The notes: generated from the letters alone by a model not told the origin. DNA of 64,000 bases from Sediminibacterium roseum (GCF_009939005.1 NZ_JAACJS010000015.1:1-64000); one strand, 5' to 3'. Shown: positions 7,715 to 16,168, counted from the first letter of the stretch. Made by a program: numbers and translations.

Positions 7715-8914
7715 ATGCTCACAATAGGCCTTATCAGGGAAGGAAAAGTGCCCGCAGACAACCGGGTAGCACTTGTTCCGTCGCAATGCAAATGGTTGGT
7801 GAAACATTTTCCCGATATCAGGATCCTTGTGCAGTCATCGCCCAACCGCTGTTTTACAGACGAAGAATATACACATGCCGGAATTGAAGTAACGGAAGAT
7901 CTTTCTGCCTGTGATCTATTACTGGGCATCAAAGAAGTGCCGGTTGCGCAACTCATCCCTGCTAAAAAATACCTTTTCTTTTCCCATACGCGAAAGAAAC
8001 AGCCGCACAACCAAGGGCTGCTGCATGCAATGACGGATCAAAAGATCACGCTGGTGGATTATGAATGCCTCGAGCACGAAGACGGGCAACGGATCATCGG
8101 GTTCGGTTTTTTCGCGGGTATTGTGGGTGCGCACAACGGCATCATGGCGCACGGCACCCGCACGGGAGCCTATCACCTGGGCCGTGTAACAGCGGTTAAA
8201 GATTATCTTGAACTCATTCATACGTATTTCGGCCTCAAACTACCCAAACTCAAAATAGCCGTAACCGGGAGCGGCCGCGTGGCGCATGGTATACTGGAGA
8301 TCATGAACCTGATGGATATACAGGAAGTGGAACCGGAAGAATACCTGCAGCGCAACTTCGAATACCCCGTTTACGTTCACCTCAAAGGCAGCGATCTCTA
8401 TCGCCACAAACAAACGGGCACCTACAACCGCGAAGATTTCCACGCGAATGCGGGCAACTACGATTGCATTTTCGAAAAGTTCTGCAACCACACCGATATT
8501 TTAATGAATGGCATTTACTGGGAGGAATCCATTCCCCGGCTGTTCAGCATGGAAGCCTTGCGCAGCGAGGGTTTCCGCATACAGACCATTGCCGATATCA
8601 CAGACGACAAGAACGGAAGCGTTCCGTGTAACCTTGGTGATGCCACGATCGAAGATCCTGTATATGGTGTTGACCGGGTCAGCGGCGAAAAAACGGCGCC
8701 GTATGTAAGCACCAGCATCGACGTTATGGCCGTTGGCAATCTTCCCAACGAATTGCCGCGCGATGCGAGCCGTTATTTTGGAGAACAACTGATCAAATAC
8801 GTACTGGACGATATCCGCAAAGGAGGCTCCCCAACCATCGACCGCGCCACCATATTAAAGGATGGGGCGTTGACGGATGCATTCGGGTACTTATCGGAAT
8901 ATGCGAAACATTAA
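7715..8914 (+). CDS. LYS1 / alanine-dehydrogenase-like NAD-dependent oxidoreductase
   Basis: A 399-residue protein from ATG 7715; a TTG at 7697 would add six residues. The N-terminal AlaDh/PNT fold is visible (IGLIREGKVPADNRVALVPS, with the Arg/Lys pair typical of substrate binding), and the second half has a Rossmann segment LKIAVTGSGRVAHGILE. The overall pattern resembles the single-domain saccharopine dehydrogenase (LYS1-type) proteins that Bacteroidota genomes often label alanine dehydrogenase. The likely reaction is NAD(P)-dependent oxidative deamination or its reverse on an amino acid or saccharopine-like compound; the substrate cannot be decided. No lysine-pathway gene lies nearby. It converges on the phospholipase gene. 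Confidence 0.75.
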   Translation: MLTIGLIREGKVPADNRVALVPSQCKWLVKHFPDIRILVQSSPNRCFTDEEYTHAGIEVTEDLSACDLLLGIKEVPVAQLIPAKKYLFFSHTRKKQPHNQGLLHAMTDQKITLVDYECLEHEDGQRIIGFGFFAGIVGAHNGIMAHGTRTGAYHLGRVTAVKDYLELIHTYFGLKLPKLKIAVTGSGRVAHGILEIMNLMDIQEVEPEEYLQRNFEYPVYVHLKGSDLYRHKQTGTYNREDFHANAGNYDCIFEKFCNHTDILMNGIYWEESIPRLFSMEALRSEGFRIQTIADITDDKNGSVPCNLGDATIEDPVYGVDRVSGEKTAPYVSTSIDVMAVGNLPNELPRDASRYFGEQLIKYVLDDIRKGGSPTIDRATILKDGALTDAFGYLSEYAKH

Positions 8915-8976
8915 TGGCATCGTTCAGGTTGCAATGCCGGGCAAACCGTATTCGTTTTGCGAACGATTGAAATATT

Positions 8977-9010
8977 TATAAGCGTTTACCAAACGTATAT
9001 AAACGTTTAC
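8977..9010. repeat. Direct repeat TATAAGCGTTTAC / TATAAACGTTTAC
   Basis: Two 13-bp near-identical copies (8977-8989 and 8998-9010) start 21 bp apart, two helical turns. The spacing is operator-like, but the repeat lies between two convergent genes, downstream of both, where no promoter is expected. Confidence 0.45.
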
Positions 9011-9081
9011 AGTTTTCTTGTCCAACAAAGATTACTGCTTCGCTGTCTAACTCCTGGTCCCTTACTTCCAATCGGGATTCA

Positions 9082-11586
9082 CTAACTCACCACATCTCCC
9101 ATCAACGGGTCTGTTTTACCGGGCTCGCCTGTTTCTACTTTTCCTGCAAACCTTTCTTCAAAAGCACTATATCCTTCAAACACAACACTGCAATCGTACC
9201 AGTGATAGCTTTTTGAAAGATCAAACACGAGTTGTGTTTTAGCGCCGGGGGCGATCTCTTTTGTTTTGCTGCCGGTTTTGTAACTGTTATCGCGAACGGT
9301 GCATTTGAGGGCCTTGTTCTCGTTGTTGGTGATCGATAACACCAGGTTGCCGGTAAGTTTTTTTGTGTTGATCCTTCCCGTTTCGTATTCGCAAGTAATT
9401 TTTACAAGGGGATTGTTTGGATTGCCCATGAACTCGCGGTAAAAACCATTGGGGGCATACACGCGGAGATGGTAGGCGTTGTTGTCAAAATCAGCAATTT
9501 TCCATTCATCTTTCAGCACATCACCTGGGGATACGCTGTAATCCCATACACGCAATACTTCCTTGCGGTATGGGTTCATCGCATACACTTTGAATGGAGA
9601 GCCTGCGGCTTTGTTGCCAAATATTTTTTTGCCGGCAGCAAACCGGATGCCCACTGCGTTCCTGTCGGCCTCACAATTCACATACAACTCATAAGGCAAT
9701 GCACACGCATCACGAATGCCTTTTTCCTGCTTTGGGAAATAAGGTGATTTGGCGTGATCGGTGTTGATCAGATCTATATCCGCTTTACCAAGCAGTTTAA
9801 AATCTGCCGGCGCTTTTTTAAACTGGGCCTGGTGTATGGTTTCCACAAAAGGTTTCTGCGCAATAAACTCCGGCTTCTTTATGGGTTCGCCGTTGTAAGA
9901 CCGGAAAGCCGAACTCAGGTCGCCGCAGATCATCCTGCGCCATTCTGTAATGTTCTCCTCCTTGATCTTTTTGCCAAATTTCTTTTCGATAAAGGTTTCA
10001 AGAAACTGTAACGACGAGGTATGATCAAACAATTCCGAACATACAAAACCACCCCTTGTCCATGGAGATGCAATCACCATCGGAACCCTGTAACCCAGTC
10101 CCAGCGATGCCTCGCGTATATTGGCCGCGCTCGCAGATGAATTGTGCTGCTGGTCCTTCAACACAAAATCCATTTTCGGATCTATGTTCTTTGAAACCTT
10201 ACCGGTATTTTCTTTGTATGGATTGGGAACGATGTAGGGCGGCACATGATCAAAATACCCGTCGTTTTCATCATAGGTTAAAATGAAAATGGTTTTCTTC
10301 CATACCTCCGGGTTTTCCAATAAAATTTCCATCGCCTCGCTTACATACCACGGACCGAACCATGGTTCGCCCGGGTGATCGGAAAAATTAGCGGGTGGTG
10401 TTAACCATGAAACGGTTGGAAGGGTACCGTTCTTCACATCCTGCCTGAACTGGTGAAAAATATCCCCTTTGGGCATGTTCATTTTTCTTTTCTCGCCGTT
10501 GTTCTCGTATTCAAATGGCGCCAGCTCGTGAAACAACGGATCGTTGCTGTTGGTTACAAACGCGCGGTTGTGTATTTCCTGGTAGGCATTCGACAATTTT
10601 GAGAATGATTCTTTTGTAAACCTTTGCTGCGCCGTGGCGATCAATCCCAACAGTTTCTTCGCCGCGGCCAACCGGGTTGCATTTTTCGCGGGGTCCTTTT
10701 CCAGCGTTGCAATTTCTTCTGTGAGGTTCTTTCTTTTGGTTTCCAGGTTCTCGATTCCGCCTTCGTGCAATCGAACATTGTACTGCTTGAAATATTCCAT
10801 CACGTTGCAGCCAAAATTGCTCAGCCAGGCGCTCTCCTCTCCTTTCAACCCGTAGCCCATCGTCAATTCGTTCTGGTAGATCTTCCAGGTGATGCCGTTT
10901 TCCTGCAGGCGTTCGGGATAGGTTTTCCAATCGAGTTCCGGGTACTCGTAATTGCTTACGTTCCATACATGCGCAATGCCTGAAGGGTCGTTCTTCTCGC
11001 GGTTTGTTCCCGTCATCCAGTAATGCCTGTTGGAATGTGTGCCGGTGATGCTTGAGCAGAAATTCTGGTCACAAACCGTAAATGCATCTGCCAGGGAATA
11101 ATAAAAAGGAAAATCGAACCGGTCGCAATAACCCATGGTCAGCGGCATTGCGGCGTATGCCTTGTTGCGTGCCTTCTTTGTGTCGAGCCATTTGTCGTAC
11201 TTGCCGAGGTTCATCGCGTCGGTCTGGTCGGTCCAGTTGTGCGGCAGCGAACCCATCCATGCGATCCTGGTGTCTTTTACATTGAGGTGCGCAGGGCCAT
11301 AGGTTTCGCCTTCTTTGTTGGTCTGCAGCCAAACCTTGTTCTTATCGGGAAGCTGTATCGCGCGGGGATCGTTGAAGCCACGCACACCCTGGAGCGTGCC
11401 GAGCTGGTGGTCGAAAGAACGGTTCTCCTGCATCAGGAAAACGATGTGTTCGGCATCGAGGAAAGTACTGCCCAATGCAGGGTTGATCGCAAGCGCTTTC
11501 TGGATCACCGGCGGAAACATATTCATCATGGCGGTACCACCGGAAAAGACCGCTGCCTTCTTTAAAAAATCCCTGCGTGAGTTCAT
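9082..11586 (-). CDS. Tat-exported phosphocholine-type phospholipase C
   Basis: An 834-residue member of the phosphoesterase/acid-phosphatase superfamily that hydrolyses phosphatidylcholine or related lipids outside the inner membrane. The start MNSRRDFLKKAAVFSGG is a twin-arginine signal. The core shows the metal and nucleophile regions VFLMQENRSFDHQLGTLQG, SSITGTHSNRHYWMTG and TYDENDGYFDHVPP. The last 200 residues fit the two repeated C-terminal domains (DUF756) of phosphocholine-specific PLCs. Length is normal for the family. A hairpin covers the start codon region (11586-11605). It lies 100 bp downstream of the TPP-riboswitch gene on the same strand and might share its transcript. Confidence 0.88.
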   Translation of the reverse strand: MNSRRDFLKKAAVFSGGTAMMNMFPPVIQKALAINPALGSTFLDAEHIVFLMQENRSFDHQLGTLQGVRGFNDPRAIQLPDKNKVWLQTNKEGETYGPAHLNVKDTRIAWMGSLPHNWTDQTDAMNLGKYDKWLDTKKARNKAYAAMPLTMGYCDRFDFPFYYSLADAFTVCDQNFCSSITGTHSNRHYWMTGTNREKNDPSGIAHVWNVSNYEYPELDWKTYPERLQENGITWKIYQNELTMGYGLKGEESAWLSNFGCNVMEYFKQYNVRLHEGGIENLETKRKNLTEEIATLEKDPAKNATRLAAAKKLLGLIATAQQRFTKESFSKLSNAYQEIHNRAFVTNSNDPLFHELAPFEYENNGEKRKMNMPKGDIFHQFRQDVKNGTLPTVSWLTPPANFSDHPGEPWFGPWYVSEAMEILLENPEVWKKTIFILTYDENDGYFDHVPPYIVPNPYKENTGKVSKNIDPKMDFVLKDQQHNSSASAANIREASLGLGYRVPMVIASPWTRGGFVCSELFDHTSSLQFLETFIEKKFGKKIKEENITEWRRMICGDLSSAFRSYNGEPIKKPEFIAQKPFVETIHQAQFKKAPADFKLLGKADIDLINTDHAKSPYFPKQEKGIRDACALPYELYVNCEADRNAVGIRFAAGKKIFGNKAAGSPFKVYAMNPYRKEVLRVWDYSVSPGDVLKDEWKIADFDNNAYHLRVYAPNGFYREFMGNPNNPLVKITCEYETGRINTKKLTGNLVLSITNNENKALKCTVRDNSYKTGSKTKEIAPGAKTQLVFDLSKSYHWYDCSVVFEGYSAFEERFAGKVETGEPGKTDPLMGDVVS

Positions 11587-11605
11587 ATCCCTTTTTTAAG
11601 GGATA
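11586..11605 (-). promoter_or_regulatory. Hairpin over the phospholipase translation start
   Basis: TATCCCTT-TTTT-AAGGGATA (8-bp stem) ends inside the ATG of the phospholipase gene and includes the purine-rich AAGGGAT upstream of it. If it forms in the mRNA it would hide the ribosome-binding region. Confidence 0.35.
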
Positions 11606-11686
11606 AAGTAATGACTTTATTTGAAGACTGTACTGTGTTTTTATTGTTACCTGCATGGGCGGGAATGGCCTGTTGCCAGCCGCGGA

Positions 11687-12160
11687 TCAGGCACTTTCGC
11701 CCGGCAGTTCCGGGCGCTGGTTTTCGCCTTCGTTCCCTTCCAGGTTGGCCCCATCCTCGATGGCTTTTAAAACCGCGTCGCCAAAAGATTTGGGATAATA
11801 TTCTTCGTTAACGGGGAAGTCAAATTTTTCCCTGGTAAAATGCTCTGCGATCACAAAAGGATCAGGCAAACGGTCTACCGCGGGCGTAATACCGCTTACA
11901 TGGTATTCTTTGTAAATATTTAGCTTCTGCTGTACATCGGCAGTATAATCCTTGCCATTATAAGTGAAGTGAATCGGGATCCAGCAGTTGCCGTCGTTCA
12001 CACCATCCCCCGTCCATTCTTCCATGGGTTTCTCTCCTTCTCCGCTTTCCTCCTCCTCCTCTGAATACAAAGCATCATCGTCTTTGTGGATCACTAGGTC
12101 GGTCAGCTTATCGTTGCTGAATGCGGGGTCTTTGTCGCCGGGTTGGTTGGTGTATGTCAT
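11687..12160 (-). CDS. Acidic protein of unknown function downstream of a TPP riboswitch
   Basis: A 157-residue protein starting MTYTNQPGDKDP; this start has AGAGGG upstream, whereas the longer frame from 12253 would read through the riboswitch terminator. The N-terminal third is very acidic (a run of five Glu near residue 37). The C-terminal part has ordered-looking sequence (GNCWIPIHFTYNGKDYTADV, then YYPKSFGDAVLKAIEDG). There is no signal peptide or membrane segment, and no similarity I recognise to ThiC, ThiE, ThiM, TenA, thiamine pyrophosphokinase or thiamine transporters. It begins 54 nt after a terminator hairpin preceded by a THI-box aptamer, so TPP should repress it. Function unknown. 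Confidence 0.75.
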   Translation of the reverse strand: MTYTNQPGDKDPAFSNDKLTDLVIHKDDDALYSEEEEESGEGEKPMEEWTGDGVNDGNCWIPIHFTYNGKDYTADVQQKLNIYKEYHVSGITPAVDRLPDPFVIAEHFTREKFDFPVNEEYYPKSFGDAVLKAIEDGANLEGNEGENQRPELPGESA

Positions 12161-12213
12161 AAAAGGGCCCTCTTTAATGATTGCCTCCGATTGAGACACA
12201 TAAAATTCTATGC

Positions 12214-12244
12214 CGCAAAAAAAGCTCCGGCATATAACCGGAGC
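12214..12244 (-). terminator. Riboswitch expression-platform terminator
   Basis: On the minus strand GCTCCGG, a TTATATG loop and CCGGAGC are followed by seven T. It begins six bases after the 3' arm of aptamer helix P1 and precedes the unknown gene, the standard position for a TPP-induced terminator. Confidence 0.88.
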
Positions 12245-12249
12245 CTCGT

Positions 12250-12334
12250 ACATGTATCTTTCTCTTCGCCGGCATTACCCGGATCAGATGCTATGGGTAT
12301 ATTTCTCAGGAAGAATTTCCACCCCTATACATGT
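12250..12334 (-). promoter_or_regulatory. TPP (THI-box) riboswitch aptamer
   Basis: The minus-strand RNA has the conserved thiamin-pyrophosphate aptamer in order: helix P1 closed by ACATGTAT (12334-12327) with ATACATGT (12257-12250), GGGGTG, a short GGAA/TTCC hairpin, the pyrimidine-sensor core CTGAGA (12309-12304), ATACCC (12300-12295), then CTGATCCGGGTAATGCCGG and CGAAG (12287-12264). This matches the THI-box consensus at all the usual core positions I can recall. A terminator follows within a few bases, so binding of TPP is expected to end transcription before the 11687-12160 gene. No thiamine gene is present in the window. Confidence 0.92.
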
Positions 12335-12349
12335 GTATGTTTAAGGAAG

Positions 12350-12365
12350 TACCAATTGCGTGCCA
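12350..12365 (-). promoter_or_regulatory. Sigma-54-like promoter element upstream of the riboswitch
   Basis: Minus-strand TGGCACGCAATTGGTA has a perfect -24 half (TGGCACG) and a weak -12 half (TGGTA against TTGCW). If used, transcription would start about 10-15 nt on, just before aptamer helix P1. The -12 GC is not kept, so this is tentative. Confidence 0.25.
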
Positions 12366-12523
12366 GTATGCCGGATTTGTTGACCTTTTTTTGATCTTTT
12401 TTACTCGATCTGTTCACAAACCAGGTTTTTTGCCGGTTGAGGGCTTTTTAGACCTCGGCTTTTTAAATTCTTTGTTTGACTTTCATCGTTCAGAATGATT
12501 TTCAGAGCGAGAAGAGCGATTCA

Positions 12524-12760
12524 ATGATCAGTAAGAAAGACACCGTACTACTCCAGAAATTCGGGGCCCATATACGCAGGCTGCGTGAAGACAAAGGGCT
12601 GAGCCTTCGCGAACTTTCGTATGCGTGCAACATCGACAACAGCAAGATCTCTAAAATTGAGCAGGGCCGCATCAATGTAACCGTTTTAACCGTGCTTGAC
12701 CTCTCGGCCGGGCTCGAACTCCCTCCTGCGGAACTGATGAGTTTTCAGAAAAAGGTATAG
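12524..12760 (+). CDS. XRE-family HTH transcriptional regulator
   Basis: A 78-residue single-domain Cro/C1-type DNA-binding protein. I start it at ATG 12524 (MISKKDTVLL), preceded by the purine-rich GAGAAGAG; a TTG at 12476 would add 16 unlikely residues. The HTH is clear: FGAHIRRLREDKGLSLRELS, then NIDNSKISKIEQGRINVT as recognition helix, then LLDLSAGLEL-like helices. It probably acts as a small repressor. It is transcribed away from the TPP-riboswitch gene, and the 12350-12523 gap would carry both promoters. Target unknown. Confidence 0.88.
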   Translation: MISKKDTVLLQKFGAHIRRLREDKGLSLRELSYACNIDNSKISKIEQGRINVTVLTVLDLSAGLELPPAELMSFQKKV

Positions 12761-12868
12761 CGGATCGCTATTTGTGTCAGTTCTGCGCCCGATCGTGAAT
12801 TTGTTGATTGGGAAATTTTGAAACCCTTAGCGGTCCCAAAACCCCCAACCACAAACTCTTAAGTACAT

Positions 12869-13441
12869 CTAGGCTTCTACTTCCGCTGCAGCTTCGTAGT
12901 TTACGCTGTTCTCTGCGATATCGGTAAGCAGTTGATCCGCATCTTTTTCTTCAGAAAGTGTTTGCCCCAGGATTTCTTTTACGTCTGTTAACCCAAGCGT
13001 AGCGGCCAATGTGGCCAACCCGCCATAGGTTGCGATCTCGTAGTGTTCCACTTTTTGAGAAGCAAGGATGATACCCACATCTCTTGTGGCGGTACCAGCT
13101 TCGGTTTCTTCAACAATACCGTTCCCTTCTTCGAGAATACCGGCCATCGCGTCGCATTTTTTGGCTTGTGCTTTTTCGCCGAGCAGTTCAAAAACCTGTT
13201 CGAGGCGGCTCACATGCACCTTTGTTGCTTCGAGGTGATCGGTGATCGCGTCTTTCAATTCCTGTGTGCCGGCAGCTTTTGCCATCTTTGGCAAGGCGGT
13301 TACCAGTTTCTTTTCTGCCCAGTAGATGTCTTTGATCTCATCCACAAAAAATTCTCTTAATGCCGGATCCGCTGTATTTTCAGATTCGGGTTGACTCTTC
13401 TTTTTTGTCGCCGTTTTTTTGGCGGGACTCTTCGTAGGCAT
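12869..13441 (-). CDS. YciE/YciF-family ferritin-like protein (DUF892)
   Basis: A 190-residue protein with the DUF892 four-helix-bundle fold, a stress-associated ferritin-like family with metal-binding Glu/His residues: ALREFFVDEIKDIYWAEKKL, then ITDHLEATKVHVSRLEQVFE, then ILASQKVEHYEIATYGGLA. The start MPTKSPAKKTATKKKSQ was chosen over an upstream in-frame Met at 13480; it supplies a Lys-rich N-terminal tail not part of the core fold, similar in style to tails on neighbouring DNA-binding proteins. It converges with the XRE gene and lies 45 bp downstream of the yetF-like gene on the same strand, probably one transcript. Confidence 0.88.
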   Translation of the reverse strand: MPTKSPAKKTATKKKSQPESENTADPALREFFVDEIKDIYWAEKKLVTALPKMAKAAGTQELKDAITDHLEATKVHVSRLEQVFELLGEKAQAKKCDAMAGILEEGNGIVEETEAGTATRDVGIILASQKVEHYEIATYGGLATLAATLGLTDVKEILGQTLSEEKDADQLLTDIAENSVNYEAAAEVEA

Positions 13442-13486
13442 GATTGACGATTTTAGATTATTAATAATATACAATGGCAAAAAATC

Positions 13487-13984
13487 TCATGCCATTTCAT
13501 CTTTCTTTATTACACTCATCTCACCGCATGCTTCCATGTATATCTGTGCAATATTTTCTACCGAATCGGTGTTGGTCTGTAAATGAACTGCCTCCATCAC
13601 ATCGTCGTGGCTCACTAATGTTTTTCGCATGTTGGCTTTGTGTTGCTTTCCGTTGCTGTAAAGGCTCACCCTGCTGCCCTTGATCCAGCGGGCCATCGTT
13701 TTGTTGAACAGGGCCGTCCAGCTCAGGAAACGATGGAACAATACAATGGCAAAACTTGCACAGATCACGGGAATAAAAGGGGAACTGCCGGTTATGCCGC
13801 GGCTCAGGATCGCGCCGAGGATGATCATTACGACGTTGTCAACGGCAGATTTATTGCCAAACGTCCGCTGCCCCGTTACACGCAACATCACGAGCGCCAT
13901 CACAAAGACCACCACGGCGCGGGCCGACATCTGCAAAGCGGTCAATTCTTTTCCTTCACCAAAAATGCTTATCCACCATTCCAT
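13487..13984 (-). CDS. YetF/DUF421-family membrane protein
   Basis: A 165-residue protein with three N-terminal membrane segments (about 20-38, 50-70 and 72-92) carrying the family sequence MLRVTGQRTFGNKSAVDNVVMIILGA (positions about 13985 minus 3 per residue from 38 on), then a soluble tail with SVENIAQIYMEACGEMSVIKK. Function is not established; Bacillus relatives are linked to spores and membranes. It is the first gene of a short minus-strand pair with the YciE-like gene and is divergent from the Rieske oxidoreductase. Confidence 0.85.
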   Translation of the reverse strand: MEWWISIFGEGKELTALQMSARAVVVFVMALVMLRVTGQRTFGNKSAVDNVVMIILGAILSRGITGSSPFIPVICASFAIVLFHRFLSWTALFNKTMARWIKGSRVSLYSNGKQHKANMRKTLVSHDDVMEAVHLQTNTDSVENIAQIYMEACGEMSVIKKDEMA

Positions 13985-14092
13985 GATTTTACAACTTCAA
14001 AAAAAATACCTGTGCGAAGGGAACGCTGACAAAGCATGATCGCCCGCACTGGCACGGGTTTTTGTAGAATCACTTGAACAAACAGTAAAAAA

Positions 14093-15625
14093 ATGATCGC
14101 AAGAGACGGCGCCTGTACCAGCATCTGGCAATACAGTATGGAGCCTTACGGGCCAACGAATAAACCGGAAGCCGGAATGGTTTACGATGTTGCCATTGTG
14201 GGCGGGGGCATTACCGGGTTGAGCACGGCGTGGCTGCTCCAGAAAGCAGGCAAACGATGCCTCGTTCTCGAGGCAAAAAACATCGGCTTCGGCACCACCG
14301 GGGGAACAACGGCTCACCTGAATACAATGCTCGATACGCCTTACCATGTGATGATCAAAAATTTCGGGGAAGACAACGCAAAGCTGGTGGCCCATGCAGC
14401 AAAGGAGGCAATCGCTTTGATAAAACAAAACATAGATGACCTGCGGATCAACTGCAGCTTTAAACATGTTCCCGGCTACACGTTCGCGCAAAACGAAGAC
14501 GAAGCCAAAGAACTGGACGACATGCTTGAATCGTGCCAACAGGTGGGTGTAGAAGTTGCTTACACCGACAGGATACCTGTTCCGATCACGCACAACAAAG
14601 CCATTGTGTTTAACAACCAGGCGCAGTTCCATCCTTTACAATACGTATACGGCCTGGCAAAAGCTTTTGAAGAGGCCGGCGGTGTGATCGTTGAAAATAC
14701 AAGAGTGAAAGGCATTGAGGGTGATGATGTGATCAGCATCACCGGCGATACAACCTGCCAGGCGAAAGCAGTTGTTTTTGCAACACATATTCCCATCGGC
14801 ATCAACCTGCTGCATCTCCGTTGCATACCTTACCGTACCTATGCGCTTGGAGTAAGGTTGAAAGACGAAAAAGACTACCCGTATGGTTTGGCCTACGATT
14901 GCAAAGATCCCTATCATTATTACCGTACGCAGGAAATAGATGGCGTTAAATACCTTATTGCAGGCGGCTGCGATCACCGGACGGCGGCGGAAGAAAATAC
15001 CGAAAAGATATTCCTGCAGCTCGAGGCGCATGTGAGAACCCATTTTGATGTGGAAGAAGTGATCTATGCGTGGTCCTCTCAATACTTTGAACCCGCGGAT
15101 GGATTGCCCTACATCGGCCACCTGCCGGGCCACGCTGCAAATGTGCTCGTGGCAACGGGTTTCGGGGGCAATGGGATGATCTACAGCAGCGTTGCCGCCA
15201 TCACGCTCAGCAAAATGTTGCTGGGAGAAGAAACACCTTACACCAAACTGTTCGATCCCAACCGCGTGAAACCGGTGGCGGGATTTGTGAACTTTATCAA
15301 ACACAACGCAACGGTTGCGGGTGAGATGATCGGGAAGATCTGGCCCGCGGATAAACTCAACGCACTCGTGGAGCTGGCTCCCGGCGACGCCAAAGTTGTG
15401 AAATACGAAGACGCCACGATTGCCCTCCATAAAGACGAACATGGGAACCTGCACGCCATCCATTCGAGCTGTACGCACATGAAATGCACGATCGCATGGA
15501 ACTCGGCAGAGAATTCATGGGATTGCCCTTGCCATGGGGCACGGTTCAGCATTGATGGCGAAGTGTTGACGGGCCCAGCGTCAACGGATCTTGAGGCAGT
15601 GGTTATCGGGCGCGGGGATAACTGA
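14093..15625 (+). CDS. FAD-dependent oxidoreductase with C-terminal Rieske [2Fe-2S] domain
   Basis: A 510-residue DAO-type flavoprotein. The dinucleotide-binding motif DVAIVGGGITGLSTAWLL is near residue 32, followed by GTTGGTTAHL, and the FAD C-terminal motif GFGGNGMIYSSVAA is near 360. The Rieske cluster ligands are CTHMKC and CPCHGARF near residues 463-490. Such GlpO-like/Rieske fusions are common in Bacteroidota; the substrate is unknown, though amine or polyol oxidation with electrons passed through the cluster is plausible. It is transcribed divergently from yetF and followed after 89 bp by the histone-like gene. Confidence 0.9.
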   Translation: MIARDGACTSIWQYSMEPYGPTNKPEAGMVYDVAIVGGGITGLSTAWLLQKAGKRCLVLEAKNIGFGTTGGTTAHLNTMLDTPYHVMIKNFGEDNAKLVAHAAKEAIALIKQNIDDLRINCSFKHVPGYTFAQNEDEAKELDDMLESCQQVGVEVAYTDRIPVPITHNKAIVFNNQAQFHPLQYVYGLAKAFEEAGGVIVENTRVKGIEGDDVISITGDTTCQAKAVVFATHIPIGINLLHLRCIPYRTYALGVRLKDEKDYPYGLAYDCKDPYHYYRTQEIDGVKYLIAGGCDHRTAAEENTEKIFLQLEAHVRTHFDVEEVIYAWSSQYFEPADGLPYIGHLPGHAANVLVATGFGGNGMIYSSVAAITLSKMLLGEETPYTKLFDPNRVKPVAGFVNFIKHNATVAGEMIGKIWPADKLNALVELAPGDAKVVKYEDATIALHKDEHGNLHAIHSSCTHMKCTIAWNSAENSWDCPCHGARFSIDGEVLTGPASTDLEAVVIGRGDN

Positions 15626-15714
15626 TGAATCACGCCGGTCGTTGGACAATAAAAGAACGGCCCTTTCTTCTCTGGCATTCTTTTTTTGTTTTTCATTCAA
15701 ACAAAACCCATTTT

Positions 15715-16089
15715 ATGCCAAAGTATTCAAAGAAAGCGGGCGACAAAGTTGAGCGCGCGATGCACGAGAAAAAAGCGGGCACCTTGAAAAGTGGACGCAG
15801 TGGTAAAAAAGTAACAAGCCGCAAACAAGCCATTGCCATCGGTTTGTCTGAGGCCCGCGAAGAAGGTGCGAAAGTGCCGAAGAAAGCTGGAGCGAAAAAA
15901 GCTGCAAAGAAATCCGGGGCTAAAAAAACCAGCAGCAGGAAAACTGCAGCCAAGAAATCCAGCAGAACATCGGCCGCGAAAAAAGCAGCTCCTAAAAAAG
16001 GCGCAAAGAAAGCAGCGAAAAAATCAGGCGCAAAAAAAGCAAGCAGCAGGAAAACCGGTGCGAAAAAAGCGGCGAAAAAAAGATCGTAG
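15715..16089 (+). CDS. Histone-H1-like Lys/Ala-rich protein (DUF6496-type N-terminus)
   Basis: A 124-residue basic protein from ATG 15715. The first 55 residues (MPKYSKKAGDKVERAMHEKK, then SGRSGKKVTSRKQAIAIGLS) match the DUF6496-type domain seen in many Bacteroidota and Proteobacteria. The rest is low-complexity repeats of AKKAAKKSGAKK type like the C-terminal tail of histone H1, so it should bind DNA non-specifically. A strong terminator follows. Ku lies on the opposite strand just beyond; the position next to the end-joining genes suggests, but does not prove, a role in DNA protection. Confidence 0.85.
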   Translation: MPKYSKKAGDKVERAMHEKKAGTLKSGRSGKKVTSRKQAIAIGLSEAREEGAKVPKKAGAKKAAKKSGAKKTSSRKTAAKKSSRTSAAKKAAPKKGAKKAAKKSGAKKASSRKTGAKKAAKKRS

Positions 16090-16110
16090 TTTTTTTCTAC
16101 CCGATAACAA

Positions 16111-16141
16111 AAAGATCCATTGTTTTCAATGGATCTTTTTT
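16111..16141. terminator. Bidirectional terminator between histone-like gene and ku
   Basis: AAAGATCCATTG-TTTT-CAATGGATCTTTTT: a perfect 12-bp stem flanked by A and T tracts, between two convergent genes. Confidence 0.9.
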
Positions 16142-16168
16142 ATGATATGCCTTTCAGTAAGCAACAAG

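Noticed and set aside
11687..12253. Longer start of the TPP-riboswitch gene inside aptamer helix P1
   Set aside because: Those 31 residues are the translated terminator stem and leader; the ATG at 12160 has a better upstream purine stretch.
14636..15478. Long minus-strand frame inside the Rieske oxidoreductase gene
   Set aside because: The plus strand has complete FAD and Rieske motifs; the reverse frame is His/Cys/Phe-rich noise.
15850..16085. Tandem-repeat or CRISPR-like array
   Set aside because: The repetition is the codon pattern of the Lys/Ala-rich histone-like protein; units are irregular and have no spacers.
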